Assembly: GCA_002803225.1 (NCBI GenBank)
Contig: NXFV01000286.1
Coordinates: forward strand, 31,145-95,144
Reading direction: 5' to 3'
Source: Gamarada debralockiae
Lineage: Eukaryota > Ascomycota > Leotiomycetes > Helotiales > Hyphodiscaceae
DNA length: 64,000 nt
The translations under genes and the position numbers were made by a program. Under the pieces are notes generated by a model. It searched no databases and had not been told where the DNA came from. It worked only from the letters and a program-made list of their open reading frames with translations. This document shows positions 12,222-23,070 of this stretch, one piece after another. The stretch's first letter is position 1; each line of letters begins with the position of its first letter.

Positions 12222-12913
12222 TATATTAGGATTTTTGGAGATGAGAGCCGCTATTTACTTGATCAGCGGAAAGCAAAAAAGAGCGGCATGAGCTTGTTAT
12301 TGCTGGATTATGGTTTCGGATCAATAGTCATTATGGTGTCTTAGTCTGTTGAGCGCTTCCTAGTTTAAGAATAATTATTCCACATCTAATTTCGTGTCAA
12401 GCCTTTGCATCCTTCTGTTCTCTCCAGACACAACTGGCTGGCCGCTTAGATACGAAGCAAGTGCACTGATTGGCTTCCAGCGAAGCTGTGCCGTATGTGA
12501 AAACCTGGCTCTCTAGCTCTTCAGCTGAAAGGGCAATCGTAGTACCACTTCGTATGCCTCGCCGCGAGAAGATGTCAGCAGTAACCAATCTCGATGAGTA
12601 ATTTTTAGCTATAGACACCCCTTCATCTCGTTTGTCGGAACTGTGGTCTTGTTAATTGGTCGAAGTTGAGGTTCCTATCCGCTTTAGACCCAATGAGTCT
12701 CACGTAAGAGCTCATTACTGTCCACTCACAGGGATCGATGGTTATCTGCGGGATAAACATTCTCTGCTCAGAGCCCTCACAATGGTATCATTCTCATCCT
12801 TGATGCCAAATAGAGGTCATAAGGTACTACTTCTGGAGCATCTAAACCCCAAGGAGATGAATATTTTGCCTTGCTCGTACAGAGGAAGGGCAGTATCCTA
12901 GTCTTCAGACACA

Positions 12914-12920
12914 TATAAAT
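12914..12920 (+). promoter_or_regulatory. TATA box of the dehydrogenase gene
   Basis: TATAAAT lies 74 bases before the ATG at 12994, followed by a C/T-rich stretch just ahead of the start, the usual arrangement in fungal promoters. Confidence 0.45.
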
Positions 12921-12993
12921 ACACCTTCAGCGCGTCAATACAAACATCAATATACAGCATATCAATTCTTCGTCTCTCCATCATCCTAACACC

Positions 12994-14229
12994 ATGTCAG
13001 ATCTCCAGACTCCCAAGATGAAAGCCCTTCAATGGGAAGGCACCCCCTTCTCCGTCAGCATCAATGAAGTTCCCATCCCCACCATCACCAACCCCCTCGA
13101 CATCATCGTCCGTCTAACCAGTGCCGCAATCTGCGGTTCAGATCTGCACACCTACCATGGACGCATTCCCACAGCCAAAAATCTAACTCTCGGCCATGAA
13201 AACATGGGTATCGTCCACGCCATTGGCTCTGACATAACGACTCTCTCAGTCGGTGATCGAGTCCTGGTCGGCTCTTTGTCCGATGAAGCGACTAACAACG
13301 GCGACGTTGAACTCGTTGGTGGCTTTGGAATTGGCAATTATACGGGCGCGAAGGGATTTGTGTCTAATAATGGAGGACAGGCACAGTACCTCAGAGTCCC
13401 GTTTGCAAACGTGAATTGTATTAAGTTGCCGCCGGGAGAGGAACATGAATTAGATTATTTGTTGTTGACGGATATTTGGCCTACGGCTTGGTGGGCTTTG
13501 GAGTGTGCGGGGCAGGTGTTGGGTGACACAGTTGTGGTTTTTGGTGCTGGTAGGTTCTTGATCACACAATTCGATGATATATGTATGCTAACAGATTCAG
13601 GTCCGGTCGGACTTCTGTGCGCGTACTCAGCTCTTCTCCGTGGCGCCACGAGAGTGTATAGCGTTGACCATGTCCCAGCGCGTCTCGCGAAAGCGAAGAG
13701 TATCGGCGCTATACCTATCGATTTCTCAGCCAGTGATCCTGTCGCTCAAATCCTGAAGCTTGAACCTAATGGGGTCGACCGCTCCTGCGACTGCGTTGGC
13801 TTTGAATGCGTTGATGCGACAGGAACCAATGTTGAGAATTTGGTCCTAACCTGGGCTATCAGTGTCACGAGAGTCTTGGGTGGTATCGGATTTATTGGAG
13901 TTTACATTCCTGATGATTTGAGTAAGTATCCTTGCGTCGTTCACAAATTTTGGCCATTGTGTTAATGTGAAACGATAGAACCTGCGAAGGATAGTAATAC
14001 CCAAGGCGATATCTCCTTCCCGGCAGGTACTTTCTGGGTCAAAAATCTCTCATTAAAAGGTGGTCCGGTGCAGTTGCATCTCTATCAGAACTTGCTAAAG
14101 AATCTGATTGACAGTGGGAAGGCGAAGCCGAGTTTTGTATTTGAGAAGGAGTTCAAGATTGAGGATGGTGCGGAGGCTTATAGGGAGTTCTCGGAGCATA
14201 AATTGGTTAAGGTTGTGTTCAGATTCTAG
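12994..14229 (+). CDS. Zinc-type (MDR) alcohol/formaldehyde dehydrogenase-like oxidoreductase
   Basis: NAD(P)-dependent medium-chain dehydrogenase. Exons 12994-13549, 13601-13921 and 13979-14229 give 375 aa. Catalytic zinc ligands are recognisable: Cys in AAICGSDLHTYHGR (about residue 48) and His-Glu in LGHENMG (about 69-70). The nucleotide-binding glycine motif GAGPVGLL is formed only after removing intron 1. Intron 1 is 51 nt and stop-free, so the genomic frame reads straight through it; its GTAGGT donor, CTAAC branch site and TTCAG acceptor are good. The region where relatives of the glutathione-independent formaldehyde dehydrogenase type carry the structural-zinc cysteine cluster (about residues 90-105) has none here. 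The substrate is unknown. Confidence 0.88.
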
Positions 14230-15379
14230 GATGGGATATGAGCCGAGAAGAAGGCAAAGCTTTGGAATAAGTGTGGTGGGTTTGATGTAGGCCTAGATTG
14301 ACACGCGTTGGTCATCGAGTTCGAATTACGACATGTTTCAAAATATGGTACCCTTGATGATAACAGGTCAGTACTAGGCGATAACTCAAGCAGTAGTCGA
14401 GGTGAGCATGCTCCCTACCTTCTGTCATGGAAATGACGACTAGTTCCTCTAATATAGCGCAGGAGATCCAATTGTGCTACTGGGCGATAACGACTTGAGT
14501 GCCTCTAAAGCCGAAGTCGATGACGATGGTCTTCATGCCGATAATACAATAGCAGACAAAGGCCTTCTCGATATCCCAGAGACTGTAATCAAGTCGACAC
14601 CTCCGGCCCCTTCTTCCAATCCTAATGTGTGGTATGATATTAATGACTTCCTTGAGACGGCACAGCGCTTGTAGTGCTCTGAACAAAAACCTTCAACGCC
14701 CGATCCTATATGCTCTTACACTTCTTCCTTTTCCCGTACCTTGAGCGAGCCATTGCATGACTACACCAGTGCAGCAGGCCAATGTATGATCCGCGCCAGA
14801 TCCGAGACTGCAAGGTCCTATCCTGCTCGATCTCGCAGCCACCCCTTAGATCATTTTCCTACGGATCAAGGCGCAAGAGACGAGGACTACGATAACACTT
14901 ATGAGGACGGTGGGCAGCCGCAGCAAAAGGTGAAAGAAGATGCGGCTGTGGCACTGATATCCGGGACGGTTGGCATTACCCACCCATCTACCGAGAAGGA
15001 CGAGAGCCCACGGCTGGCTGACCCCGGTGTATCTCCAGAGCCGAGTCGCGACAAGTTAGTGAGCCATAACGACAGTTGCAACAATGACGAGCTTAATGAC
15101 CCTAAGTCGGACAATAATAATAGGAGGCCAAGTCCTACTAAGCAGAAACAAAACAGCTATCCTCACCCAAAAACGGCCCAATGTACAAGAAGCATAAGCG
15201 CTATCCTGAGCAGAGGTCTCCCCGCTAACATGGACCACATTTCAAGCCCTATCAGCACTTTTCAAAATCACACTCCCTCCCGACTAATATTCGAGAGTTA
15301 CCCTAGTATCTAGTAGAAAGGATCGATTGCATGGCGTTGCCCCTTTGTACACAAGCGCACGGGATATTTCCATGCCGAT
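14230..15379. other. Intergenic with weakly coding-like stretches
   Basis: Two plus-strand frames, 14474-14674 and 14741-15313, are Ser/Pro/Asp-rich and lack ATG starts. They could be exons of an unrecognised gene, but trial splicing did not give a continuous frame. A 30-bp repeat shared in inverted orientation with 28644-28677 lies at 14316-14345. Confidence 0.3.
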
Positions 15380-17621
15380 TTAGGGTTCCTGAGCTGCGTA
15401 ACTCAGTGGAGAAAGCGGCGTAGACCAGCCAACGGCACACATCACGCACTCGGGATCTGCACCCATTTCTAGGAGAAGTCGCACCCCTGACACACAACCC
15501 CCCACAATTGCAGGGACAAGGGGCGTATATTTCTCCTCGACTCCTGTAAGCCGTGATCCGTGCTTCAGGAGAAGATGGGCCAGTTCCAGTGCTTGCTTCG
15601 GTTCTCGTTGCCAGTATTTTACACCGATACAGGCAAGAGGATCAACATGGACATAGGGGCTGCCGTATCTTTGCTGCCGCGGGACCTTGTAGGTGTCCCC
15701 GAGTTGGAGAAGGAGAGATTCGACGGCTGCGAAGCCTGCATATCGGGTAAAGCAAGCAAGAGTTGACAATGCGACCTTCTCGGAAGCCGATTCGAGTAAC
15801 ATGGCGGGTTTGTCCGCGTCGAAATTTGGCTGCTCCATTATCAGGTGTAGAAGTCGTAGTCTATCCTGACGTCCTTCATCGTTCACCCGGCTGAGAGCCC
15901 CAAGACAAGACTCCTGTGTTTTGTCTCCATCCCCTTTCACTGCCCACATGAAGTTGAAGTCTGCATGCGGCACAAGCTTCATAGCGATGTCTATACAGTC
16001 TCCTCGGATGATCGCCTGATGTAGCGCATTCGCGGCAGATTTTTTGTTCATGCCCTTCCTCAGTAGGTATTCCACAACGTGGTCATTCTTCGAAGTAACG
16101 CCTCGTGTAGCAGCGTAATGACACACCTCCTCCTTCCGCGACGAGTAGTTTACATCTGCACCCAATTTCAAGATAGAAGCAACGAGTGGCAAATTCCCTG
16201 CCTCCGCCGCATCCCCAAGTATTTTCGCCAGTCCACCAAGTGAGAATCCACTGGCTGCTAAGTCCGGGTCCGAGCGGGGATTTTCTGACTTCTTTGACTT
16301 CCTTGAGCCTGACATCATACTACGACTAAATTTTTTGATGTTGAGTGTCGGCTTCTTCTGCTGGGGCTTCTGAGTTTGCTGAGGCTCTCGGGCCGTGATG
16401 AGAGTAAGTGCTCGATCATCGCTTTCTTTGGTCACGATTGGTGCATTGGTCTCAGGGACACTGGGATTCAGGCGAGGGTTCCGTATTGGCGTTGCCACTT
16501 CTCTCGCCGTCTCCACTGGCTCGAGTCCTGACTCAATTTCAGGCACGACTTCAGGGAATGTAGGGGGAACGACCTCGGGTAGTGTAGGGAGAGAAAACCG
16601 GACTGCCTCCTTGTAGTCCATTTTGCCATCCTCGTCTGTTGATATTTTGTCTGACGATAGATCTATGTTTCGTTGGAACTCGCATACACCACAAGTAAGG
16701 CTATCAAACAAATTTCGATATGTGCATTTAGAGCAAACCCAAGAAGAGGAGAGCCCTAGCTGTGTCTGTTTGCCACTTCCAGTATCCTCAAGCTCAACGG
16801 GATACGATGGGAGTCGGTTCTGAAACGTTGCGTATGCCTCCTCGTGGTCTGGAGTGCTTACTTGGACGAGGTCCGATCCGATGGAATCACTCATACTAGG
16901 CGACTTCATTAGTTGGCCTCTGGGAAGTGGCTTTCTGTTTATGGACAACTTTGTCTGCTGGGAATAGTGAGGCGTCCGTGTGGTCTCGCGATGTTCATCA
17001 AGTCCAATCGCATACGAGTATGTTGTTGAAGAGCTCCCTCGCCTAGCATCTGGTTCCTGGGGGACTGCAAACCTCCGCTGGAACAAATCATCACCCATAC
17101 GAAGCTTTGCCTGAAGGCTAGCAAGGAGTATGAAGAACTCGTCTCAGTTGAGAAAGCCTTCGCGTGACCCAGCTGGCAAGGAAGGCTGATATGTCGCGCC
17201 CAGAGCCTGTGATTGATTTAACATTTGTTCAAATACACCAGGAAGGGCAACTCACATCATCCCAGAGACTCTCCAGTTCTTTGTCATGGAGTCCAGACAA
17301 CTTCACTACTTTGATGGCGGCATCATCTGCGTCCAGTGAGTAAAGGTAGATTTACGACGTGGAGGAAGTTAGTATACCGAGGATATAGGACGAGTCCGAA
17401 CACGCTCTTTCGAAGATGGTCTGGTAAACACGACAGGGTCCAGAGCTTATCTTTTTTGCCTCCCCATTAAGGCTGTAGCTGAATCCAGGGCCGCTCCAAG
17501 AGGCGCGAAATGGATTGCGAGCAGAGGTGGCCGAGGAGGTGATTGTGGAGGTGGTAGAGGAGGTAGGAGATCTAACGAGTCGCTCTCCTGCCATGTTCCC
17601 ATCTACTCCTCGATTGACCAT
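15380..17621 (-). pseudogene. EH-like / RanBP2 zinc finger / ankyrin protein with one internal TGA
   Basis: Exons 17621-17378, 17326-17256 and 17206-15380 join in frame through GT-AG introns (51 and 49 nt) to 714 codons, with a TGA at codon 126 (17144-17146). Residues about 70-140 resemble an EH domain: YQTIFERACSDSSYI, a helix with KVVKLSGLHDKELESLW, then GFLN-stop-DEFFILL, where family members have a residue such as Arg. Beyond it come an RanBP2-type zinc finger (WVCSKCTYRN-x5-CGVC) and ankyrin repeats (GNLPLVASILKLGADVNY and others) to the end. An ATG at 17098 downstream of the TGA could still start a 572-aa finger-plus-ankyrin protein, so function may survive. EH domains bind NPF peptides in endocytosis; the role here is unknown. 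Confidence 0.7.
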
Positions 17622-18716
17622 AGCTTCGCTGACGTCGACCAGAGTATCAGTGAGATGTAGCTCGGGGTGGGATCAAGGGAAGATAACCCGGTCAGCGTAC
17701 GAACACGAATGTACTCCCAATCTTTGGGGCTGAGCGCTAAACTTCTTCCACGGGACCAAATACGCTTCTTGCCCAACCACCAACCACCAGTCATAATCAA
17801 CACCACAACGCCAACAATACAAATACGGGCTACTTTTACCCGTGCCACCCGGAAGTCTGACAGTGGAGTAAGCCTATTTCAGGGTGTGGACCGACGAGCT
17901 ACTACCTACATGCGTTAATAAATGTTAGGCGAGTCCAAATACCGAGTGGCCTGACCAATCACCTGCTCAGGATATCTCTTTTTGGGATATAATTGGTCAA
18001 ATCCTGGGGCGTCATTTAACATTTATTACCCTGGTATAGAGGTAATCAGTCAGACAGACTGCCAATTAAAGGTTGCGGGAAGGGCTCCATTGTCAGACTT
18101 CTGGGCGACACTAGACACTAGTACCGTGGCGTCCCCTAGAATGGCGCACGTTCTTGCACTGCTAGCTTGATGAGCTGAGCTTTGTCTCGGTACTTCGACT
18201 CCGGAGTCAACGTCTCCAGTTCTCCGCTTCCTCCATCACAGCACATGCTATTACAGAGAATTGAAGAAGGATATACTAATCTGCCATTTCACTTCTCGGG
18301 GTCCTCCCACTCGACGAGAAAGCCGTGCAGTAAGACCGTTCGCCCTCAATGCACAAGAAAAGGTCTACCAAGCAATGATGGATTTTCAGATGCGTTCGAA
18401 TGGGTTCGAGCGTGTAAAGTGATGCGCGAGTGACATTGGGAGAGCATGGTTCATTGCCTTTGAAGCGGAAATGAAATAAGGGAGAAATAGGAAGAAGGGG
18501 AAGAAAAGGGTGGAGGGCAAGGTAGTGAACATGAGAGGGTTTGAGATGGGAGACGCAGACTGTAGTTAAAGAGACGGAGCAAGAATTCCTGGATGGTTTG
18601 CATTGTTTGTAGTTTTGTAAGAACATCGATATTAGAAAATCACTGCTGTCTAATCTGAAATACGACCATCAAGGCTACATGCGCACTGATCCCATGATCT
18701 CCCTTTCCACCAAGAA
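17622..18716. other. Intergenic; possible short membrane-protein exon on minus
   Basis: The minus frame 17848-17603 encodes a convincing transmembrane stretch (ICIVGVVVLIMTGGWWLG) followed by a basic flank, but has only a GTG start and could not be spliced confidently to neighbours. It may be an upstream exon of the EH/ankyrin gene or a separate small gene. The remainder to 18716 shows nothing recognisable. Confidence 0.3.
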
Positions 18717-19600
18717 TTAAGCAGCAACAGCATCTTTTGTAAACTCAAGCGGTCTTGGCTGCCCAAACATCGTACATGGAGTGAATCTCCAGCTTCCACT
18801 GTATCTCCGAGCAAAGTAATACTTCACCAAGTAGGGTACGAAGAATGGAAAGGGAGGAAAGTCGGCATTCTTTCCGCCCTCGAATGTCCTATCAATGCAA
18901 CCAAGAGCGCATGGAAGCAGACGATGCTACAATTAAGTCAGTCGGTATTGCCCAAACCAGGTAAGCTACAAGGAGAGAGTGAAGAACACACCTTATCTTT
19001 GACCTCATTCATGACATTCTTGTTGAAGTTCTCGAAAATAGGGCCCAACTTCTCTCCTCCATATTTCTGCAGCGCAAGCAGCGTCTGTATCTCATCATCC
19101 AAATGTACCACCAAGACCTTCGCAAAGCCCTCAAGCAACCTCTTCAACTCCACTCCATCATACTTCTCAGGCGTGAGCTTGTAAATATGTTCCTCGAAAA
19201 CGGTCAGTCCGGCGTCAAAAGCGCGATGTTGTTCGATGTTCTTCTGCATGATGTCTGGCTCGCCCGTATACTCGGCAATCTGGGGGAAAAAGTTTGCTTC
19301 TTCCATCTGGTGGTGTGTATGGATCACCTCGATTGCAGCCTGGCAGAAGATGATGAAGTCGGCTTGGTCTTTAGGCACGGTGATTTGTTCGCATTGTAGG
19401 TAGATTGCGTTGAGGTTCCGGATCATTGCGTTGTGTGCCAAGCACATTTCACGCGCGACAGCGATTACTACTTTGTCGAACTTTGGCTGGTTAGCTTTTG
19501 GGTACAAGATGGTGGGAGGGAAGTTGCGTACGCCCTTTGTTTGTTCCTCCGTTGGCGTTGGGATAAGGCTGAAGGGTTGGTCTGCCCATGGTTTCGGCAT
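18717..19600 (-). CDS. Hemerythrin-like domain protein
   Basis: Exons 19600-18992 and 18926-18717 (65-nt GT-AG intron) give 272 aa. A four-helix hemerythrin/HHE pattern is visible: His in CLAHNAMIRN, H-T-H-H-x3-E in HTHHQMEEANFFP, His in NIEQHRAFDAG, and H-L-D-D-E in VVHLDDEIQTLL. These are the usual ligands of a non-heme di-iron site. Fungal members are small soluble proteins, presumably binding iron and oxygen or NO; physiological roles are mostly unknown. The C-terminal exon adds a Phe/Pro/Tyr-rich tail (PPFPFFVPYLVKYYF) common to this fungal subgroup as I recall it. The start is the first ATG (MPKPWADQPF); upstream frame offers only TTG before a stop. Confidence 0.85.
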
Positions 19601-19782
19601 GATGGGCTCGAATGTTGAGGAAGTGGCATTGAGGTGGTGGATTTCGATTTTGGGTGCCAAGATGCAAGGCAAGGTGCAAAACCAAGAGCACGAGAAAGAA
19701 CAGCCTTGAATGTTGCAAGACTGAGGAGCTGTGAGCTGAGAGCTTTAGAATGAGACGATGCTAAGTGGGCCAACCCTTGCTC

Positions 19783-19985
19783 GCGCTAAAATAGCGCCCG
19801 CCTTGAGCGAGCCCATCAGAACCCCCATACCAGCCTACATATCGGACGCCAAATCAGGGGTAGAAAGCGGAAAGGATAAACAAGGTTCCGCATTAGGGTT
19901 AATGTCCGCCTGTGTGTCAGACGCTATATTAGCGCTCGCAGCCTGCATGTCAGACTGCATGTGTCAGACGCCATTTCAGGCGGCT
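19783..19985. repeat. Cluster of short GC-ended palindromes
   Basis: Four related motifs occur within 200 bases: the perfect palindrome gcgctaaaatagcgc (19783-19797), cggacgccaaatcagggg (about 19843), cagacgctatattagcgc (about 19918) and cagacgccatttcaggcg (about 19966). All share a (c)gacgc-AT core-(a)gcg plan. They lie about 180 bases upstream of the hemerythrin gene start. They may be binding sites or a decayed repeat. Confidence 0.4.
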
Positions 19986-20964
19986 GACGTGACAAACAAG
20001 CATGGGATAGAGCACGTTCCTGAACCCCCGCATATTGAACAGGGCCAGCCCAGCTACCTGTTACTCTGCCCGTTGTATCTACCGGTGCAGGAAACGGGAT
20101 TCGAGATTGCCTTCCAGGTTGCGCTTGGTCCCATTGTCTTATTTCCTCCTTCTACCATGCGATGTGATGCTTTTGGACTTCTGTGGTTGCACAGATACCC
20201 AAGACCATTCCTTTTTTACCCTCGTGTTGTTCTCTAGAATTTGGAATTGACTAATGATTTGAGAAATCATTTGTGACCCCAATAAAAGTAGGAGCTGTAT
20301 GCCGACCTCCCTGCCCCTCTTCCCGTAGGCCTGGATTTTGATTGAGGTGCCTGCCCCTTAGGTGCATACGTTTCTGTTACAGAAGACACCATAAAGTAAA
20401 ACATGGTATTTGGTCCGCACCATTATGGATTCACATGTTCCAAGAGTTGCAGAATAGATTGGATTTTTTGGGTAGCTATTCAGAGCTCGTAGTATATAAT
20501 AGATGCGTTTCCAATACCCCAATTGTTCAGAACAAACAAGCGAACATATAAGCCTTCTTAGATATATTAGACTATAGCTATACACTAAGCTCTAGTTTTA
20601 GGTATAGCTATATTAAATATTTTAAACTATTACTTTAGTTTATAAGTAAGCTTCAAATAAAAGGCCATAGCTAAGGCTACTTTATCTTACTAAGATAAGT
20701 CTCTTTTAATAGCTGTATATATTCACTCCGAGGCCTTCTGTTCCTTAATCATCCATTAGTATAACTATAACCACATTATAACCATTACTCTACGTGATAG
20801 AACCTAATCGAAGGGCTATATATATAGATAAACTAATACTTAAGATAATAAAGAAGGCGTTAATTTTATATAATATTGTTTATATAAATTATTTGATTCT
20901 GATTTAATTAAATCAGATTAACCAAGGTAATTAATCTGATTAATTTGATTAATTTGATTAATAT
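19986..20964. other. AT-rich relic DNA
   Basis: No gene. From about 20550 the sequence becomes strongly AT-rich and TA/TG-skewed, as after repeat-induced point mutation. At 20890-20965 a short tandem of ttaatttga-type units occurs next to the HET relic. Confidence 0.45.
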
Positions 20965-20976
20965 TGTGAACACACT

Positions 20977-21004
20977 GATCGAGCCGCAGTAACGCGGCTC
21001 GATA
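20977..21004. repeat. Hairpin with 10-bp GC-rich stem
   Basis: atcgagccgc and its exact complement flank six bases (agtaac). It stands out from the surrounding AT-rich DNA. It lies inside a stretch that can still be read as HET sequence, so it may be coding by origin. Confidence 0.4.
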
Positions 21005-21109
21005 TAGTAATTGTTTCTAAGAGGCTCCACCCAAGTATAGTCATGAGGGGAGAAAGAGCATCTGATCTTCGGCAGACGTTGCACTAATATTGTAGACCGC
21101 AAATTTATA

Positions 21110-21374
21110 CGGAGGTCGCGGCCATAAGTCTTGCAACAGGCAGGGGTGAGGGCCAAGCCGCAGGATGCCACATAGGTCTGGCAGAGCAACGGCCATTAGG
21201 GGCTTAATAGCCTGAAGAAATAAGGTTTGTAGCGATGTATATAGGGCCTGTGCGCTGGACTTTGGCGCCGGGCACCCTATAGAGCCCTACAACTACAGCG
21301 CTCTCTGGTTGCTATGCAACAACCCCTGCCAGTCAAGCGAACGGTCGTTGCAAGACTTACGGCCGCGACCTCCG
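21110..21374. mobile_element. TIR element (MITE) inserted in HET gene, TA target duplication
   Basis: The 28-bp terminal inverted repeats (21110-21137 and 21347-21374) match at 27 positions, start with cggaggtcgcggcc, and are flanked on both sides by TA (21108-21109 and 21375-21376). The interior has no coding capacity. Conceptual removal with one TA rejoins the HET frame exactly, so the boundaries are well supported. A non-autonomous Tc1/mariner-type element is the best reading. Confidence 0.8.
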
Positions 21375-21458
21375 TAGACGTTGTTCATTCGAGATATTCT
21401 ACCTCCTAGACTTTCGGACTGTCTTGTATAATACACAGAGAGTCAACCCAGATATACC

Positions 21459-21600
21459 TGTTCCGAGGTCTTAATTGCAGAATGTGAAAGCAGCTTAGCA
21501 TTTAGAGAGTACTGATCCTAGGGCTATATATACAGCGTAGTGACTCATACCCTAGGCAACAGGGCCAAGTGGGTTATGACTCGGGTGTCACGTTCCAACA
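21459..21600 (-). mobile_element. Solo LTR, 142 bp, with 5-bp target duplication
   Basis: On minus it runs from TGTTGGAACG to CGGAACA, the TG...CA ends of a retrotransposon LTR, flanked by GGTAT on both sides (plus strand atacc at 21454-21458 and 21601-21605). No internal retroelement sequence adjoins, so it is a solo LTR left by recombination. A second 142-bp copy lies at 23071-23212 in the opposite orientation. A TATA-like stretch (tgtatatatag) inside may be the LTR promoter. Confidence 0.85.
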
Positions 21601-21894
21601 ATACCAAATTCCAAGCCGTCTTATAATGTCAACAGCATCCCCGAAAGTTTTGAGCCTGTTAAATGGAGGAATCGCTTCCTTCCAGTCCTTGAGGTTCCCT
21701 TTTTTGAGGACAAGCTTATACTTAATCTTGCCCCAAAAATGGGATAAGGTCGCATAAGTGACTGTATCGGGAATATCCTTTGGTTCGAATAGGCGGAGAT
21801 GATCTTCGTATATGCGAATCAATCGAGTTGGCTTCCACCTCTTTTCGCGCTTTGCTTCGCTGTCGTGCACAATTTTTTGTGCTGCTTTTGGCAT

Positions 21895-23070
21895 ATCGTG
21901 AGCTAGTACTTAGCAAGATCTAGGCAAGCTCCAGAGTCTGTCCTAGATGTGGGCCTGTAGCCTAGAATTTCAAGTCGACCTAGTGTTCCATTTTGTCAGA
22001 TGAAATATTAGCTTATTTTACCCCCCCTATTTGGGCCTAGCTTAGCCCCTTTTCTACGTGTATATAGCCCCCTTTCGCACCCTACTTTTACTCTGCAATC
22101 GAGTCTATTTTCCCCATCCGATACATTTCCATTGGTATTCTGTCTCTCGGATGGGTCAATGTCCCAGTGGCAATAAGAAATCCCACCCCGGCCCGACCAA
22201 CAGGGACAAAGTGAGAACCCCCTGCATAGTTGTTGTCCCCATCTTCCCCGCCCAGTACGAGGCCCGGGAATTCGTTTTTATACCAATCCCAATGCAAAGT
22301 AGGTTTTAGCTGCCAGAGTGTATCGTTCTCACCGCTCAAAAAGCCATCGATCTGGGTTTCAAATTGTTTTCGAGTGAACGTACATAATATACAGCCTTGC
22401 GCGATTGCTTCTTGCCACGATTTCTATGTCTTATGATGATAAAATTCCTCTCTGGACTTTTGTCAGATGAACTACTGCCTAAGCGCCTCTTTTTGGCTCC
22501 ACATCTCATTTCCCATGTATCTAGCCTCCTCCTACCTTAGATTCTATTCTACAGACTTTTCTCCTCATCCGACAACTTTTGCCTCTTCATTGGACAAGGT
22601 AGCCTTTATAGCCAGTGAAAGAACTCTTCGCAGGATGTACATACCATAGTCCTTTAGCATGATAATAGTTGTGGCAGAAAACGAAGATATAGTGTTTAAT
22701 TTCTAGTGTTTCGATTAGACTCGTCGTTAGAGAGGAAGGAGATTGAGGTCTAACGCAGGGTCGCTGAGTTAGCAGTCAGCCGGGATTAGTCCACTAATTA
22801 TCGTGTATAATTTTCAATAAAGCTGCTTTAAATAATCAGACCTTGAGCAACACGACTTCGCCGAGAGTAGTATCTAGTGGAGAGCGGCACGCTAACAGAC
22901 CCAACAAATCTTGAGGGGTGCCGTTGCGACGTGAACTCTCAAGTTGCTGAATAGTTAGTCAACCTTGCTGCAGGCTGTGAGCGTATGCCGATGCGAAGGT
23001 CAACTACTCACCGAGATGAGATGGGCTACGTACGCCTTGCCTGTGCAATGCCTCCTCGCTAGCACAGCCC
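21895..23070. other. Repeat-derived intergenic DNA
   Basis: No supported gene. The minus frame 22339-22088 has a plausible protein composition (YKNEFPGLVLGGEDGDN) but matches nothing I recognise and has no clear continuation. Confidence 0.3.

Larger units (their letters stand above)
11896..12993. other. AT-rich intergenic region and dehydrogenase promoter
   Basis: Includes an AT-rich stretch (12090-12240) with an imperfect inverted repeat described separately. The frame 12618-12397 on minus is unassigned. The last 100 bases form the upstream region of the alcohol dehydrogenase gene, with a TATAAAT box. Confidence 0.4.
20965..21894 (-). pseudogene. HET-domain gene interrupted by a TIR element and a solo LTR
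   Basis: Starts at ATG 21894. The first block has R-L-I-R-I-Y and T-Y-A-T-L-S-H-F-W-G, then F-G-D-A-V-D-I-I-R-R-L-G-I-W-Y. At 21600 a 142-bp LTR interrupts; beyond it, after one copy of the duplicated target, the frame resumes with I-W-V-D-S-L-C-I-I-Q-D-S. A one-base frame change occurs near 21411-21416, then the third block is cut by a TIR element (21110-21374) after ISRMNNVY and resumes at KFAVYNISATSAEDQ. Further stops and AT-rich decay follow towards 20965. The N-terminal part is well preserved, so loss may be fairly recent. Confidence 0.8.

Noticed and set aside
19758..20237. 159-codon plus-strand frame
   Set aside because: It runs through the palindrome cluster and the hemerythrin promoter; the composition follows the repeats and no family is recognised.
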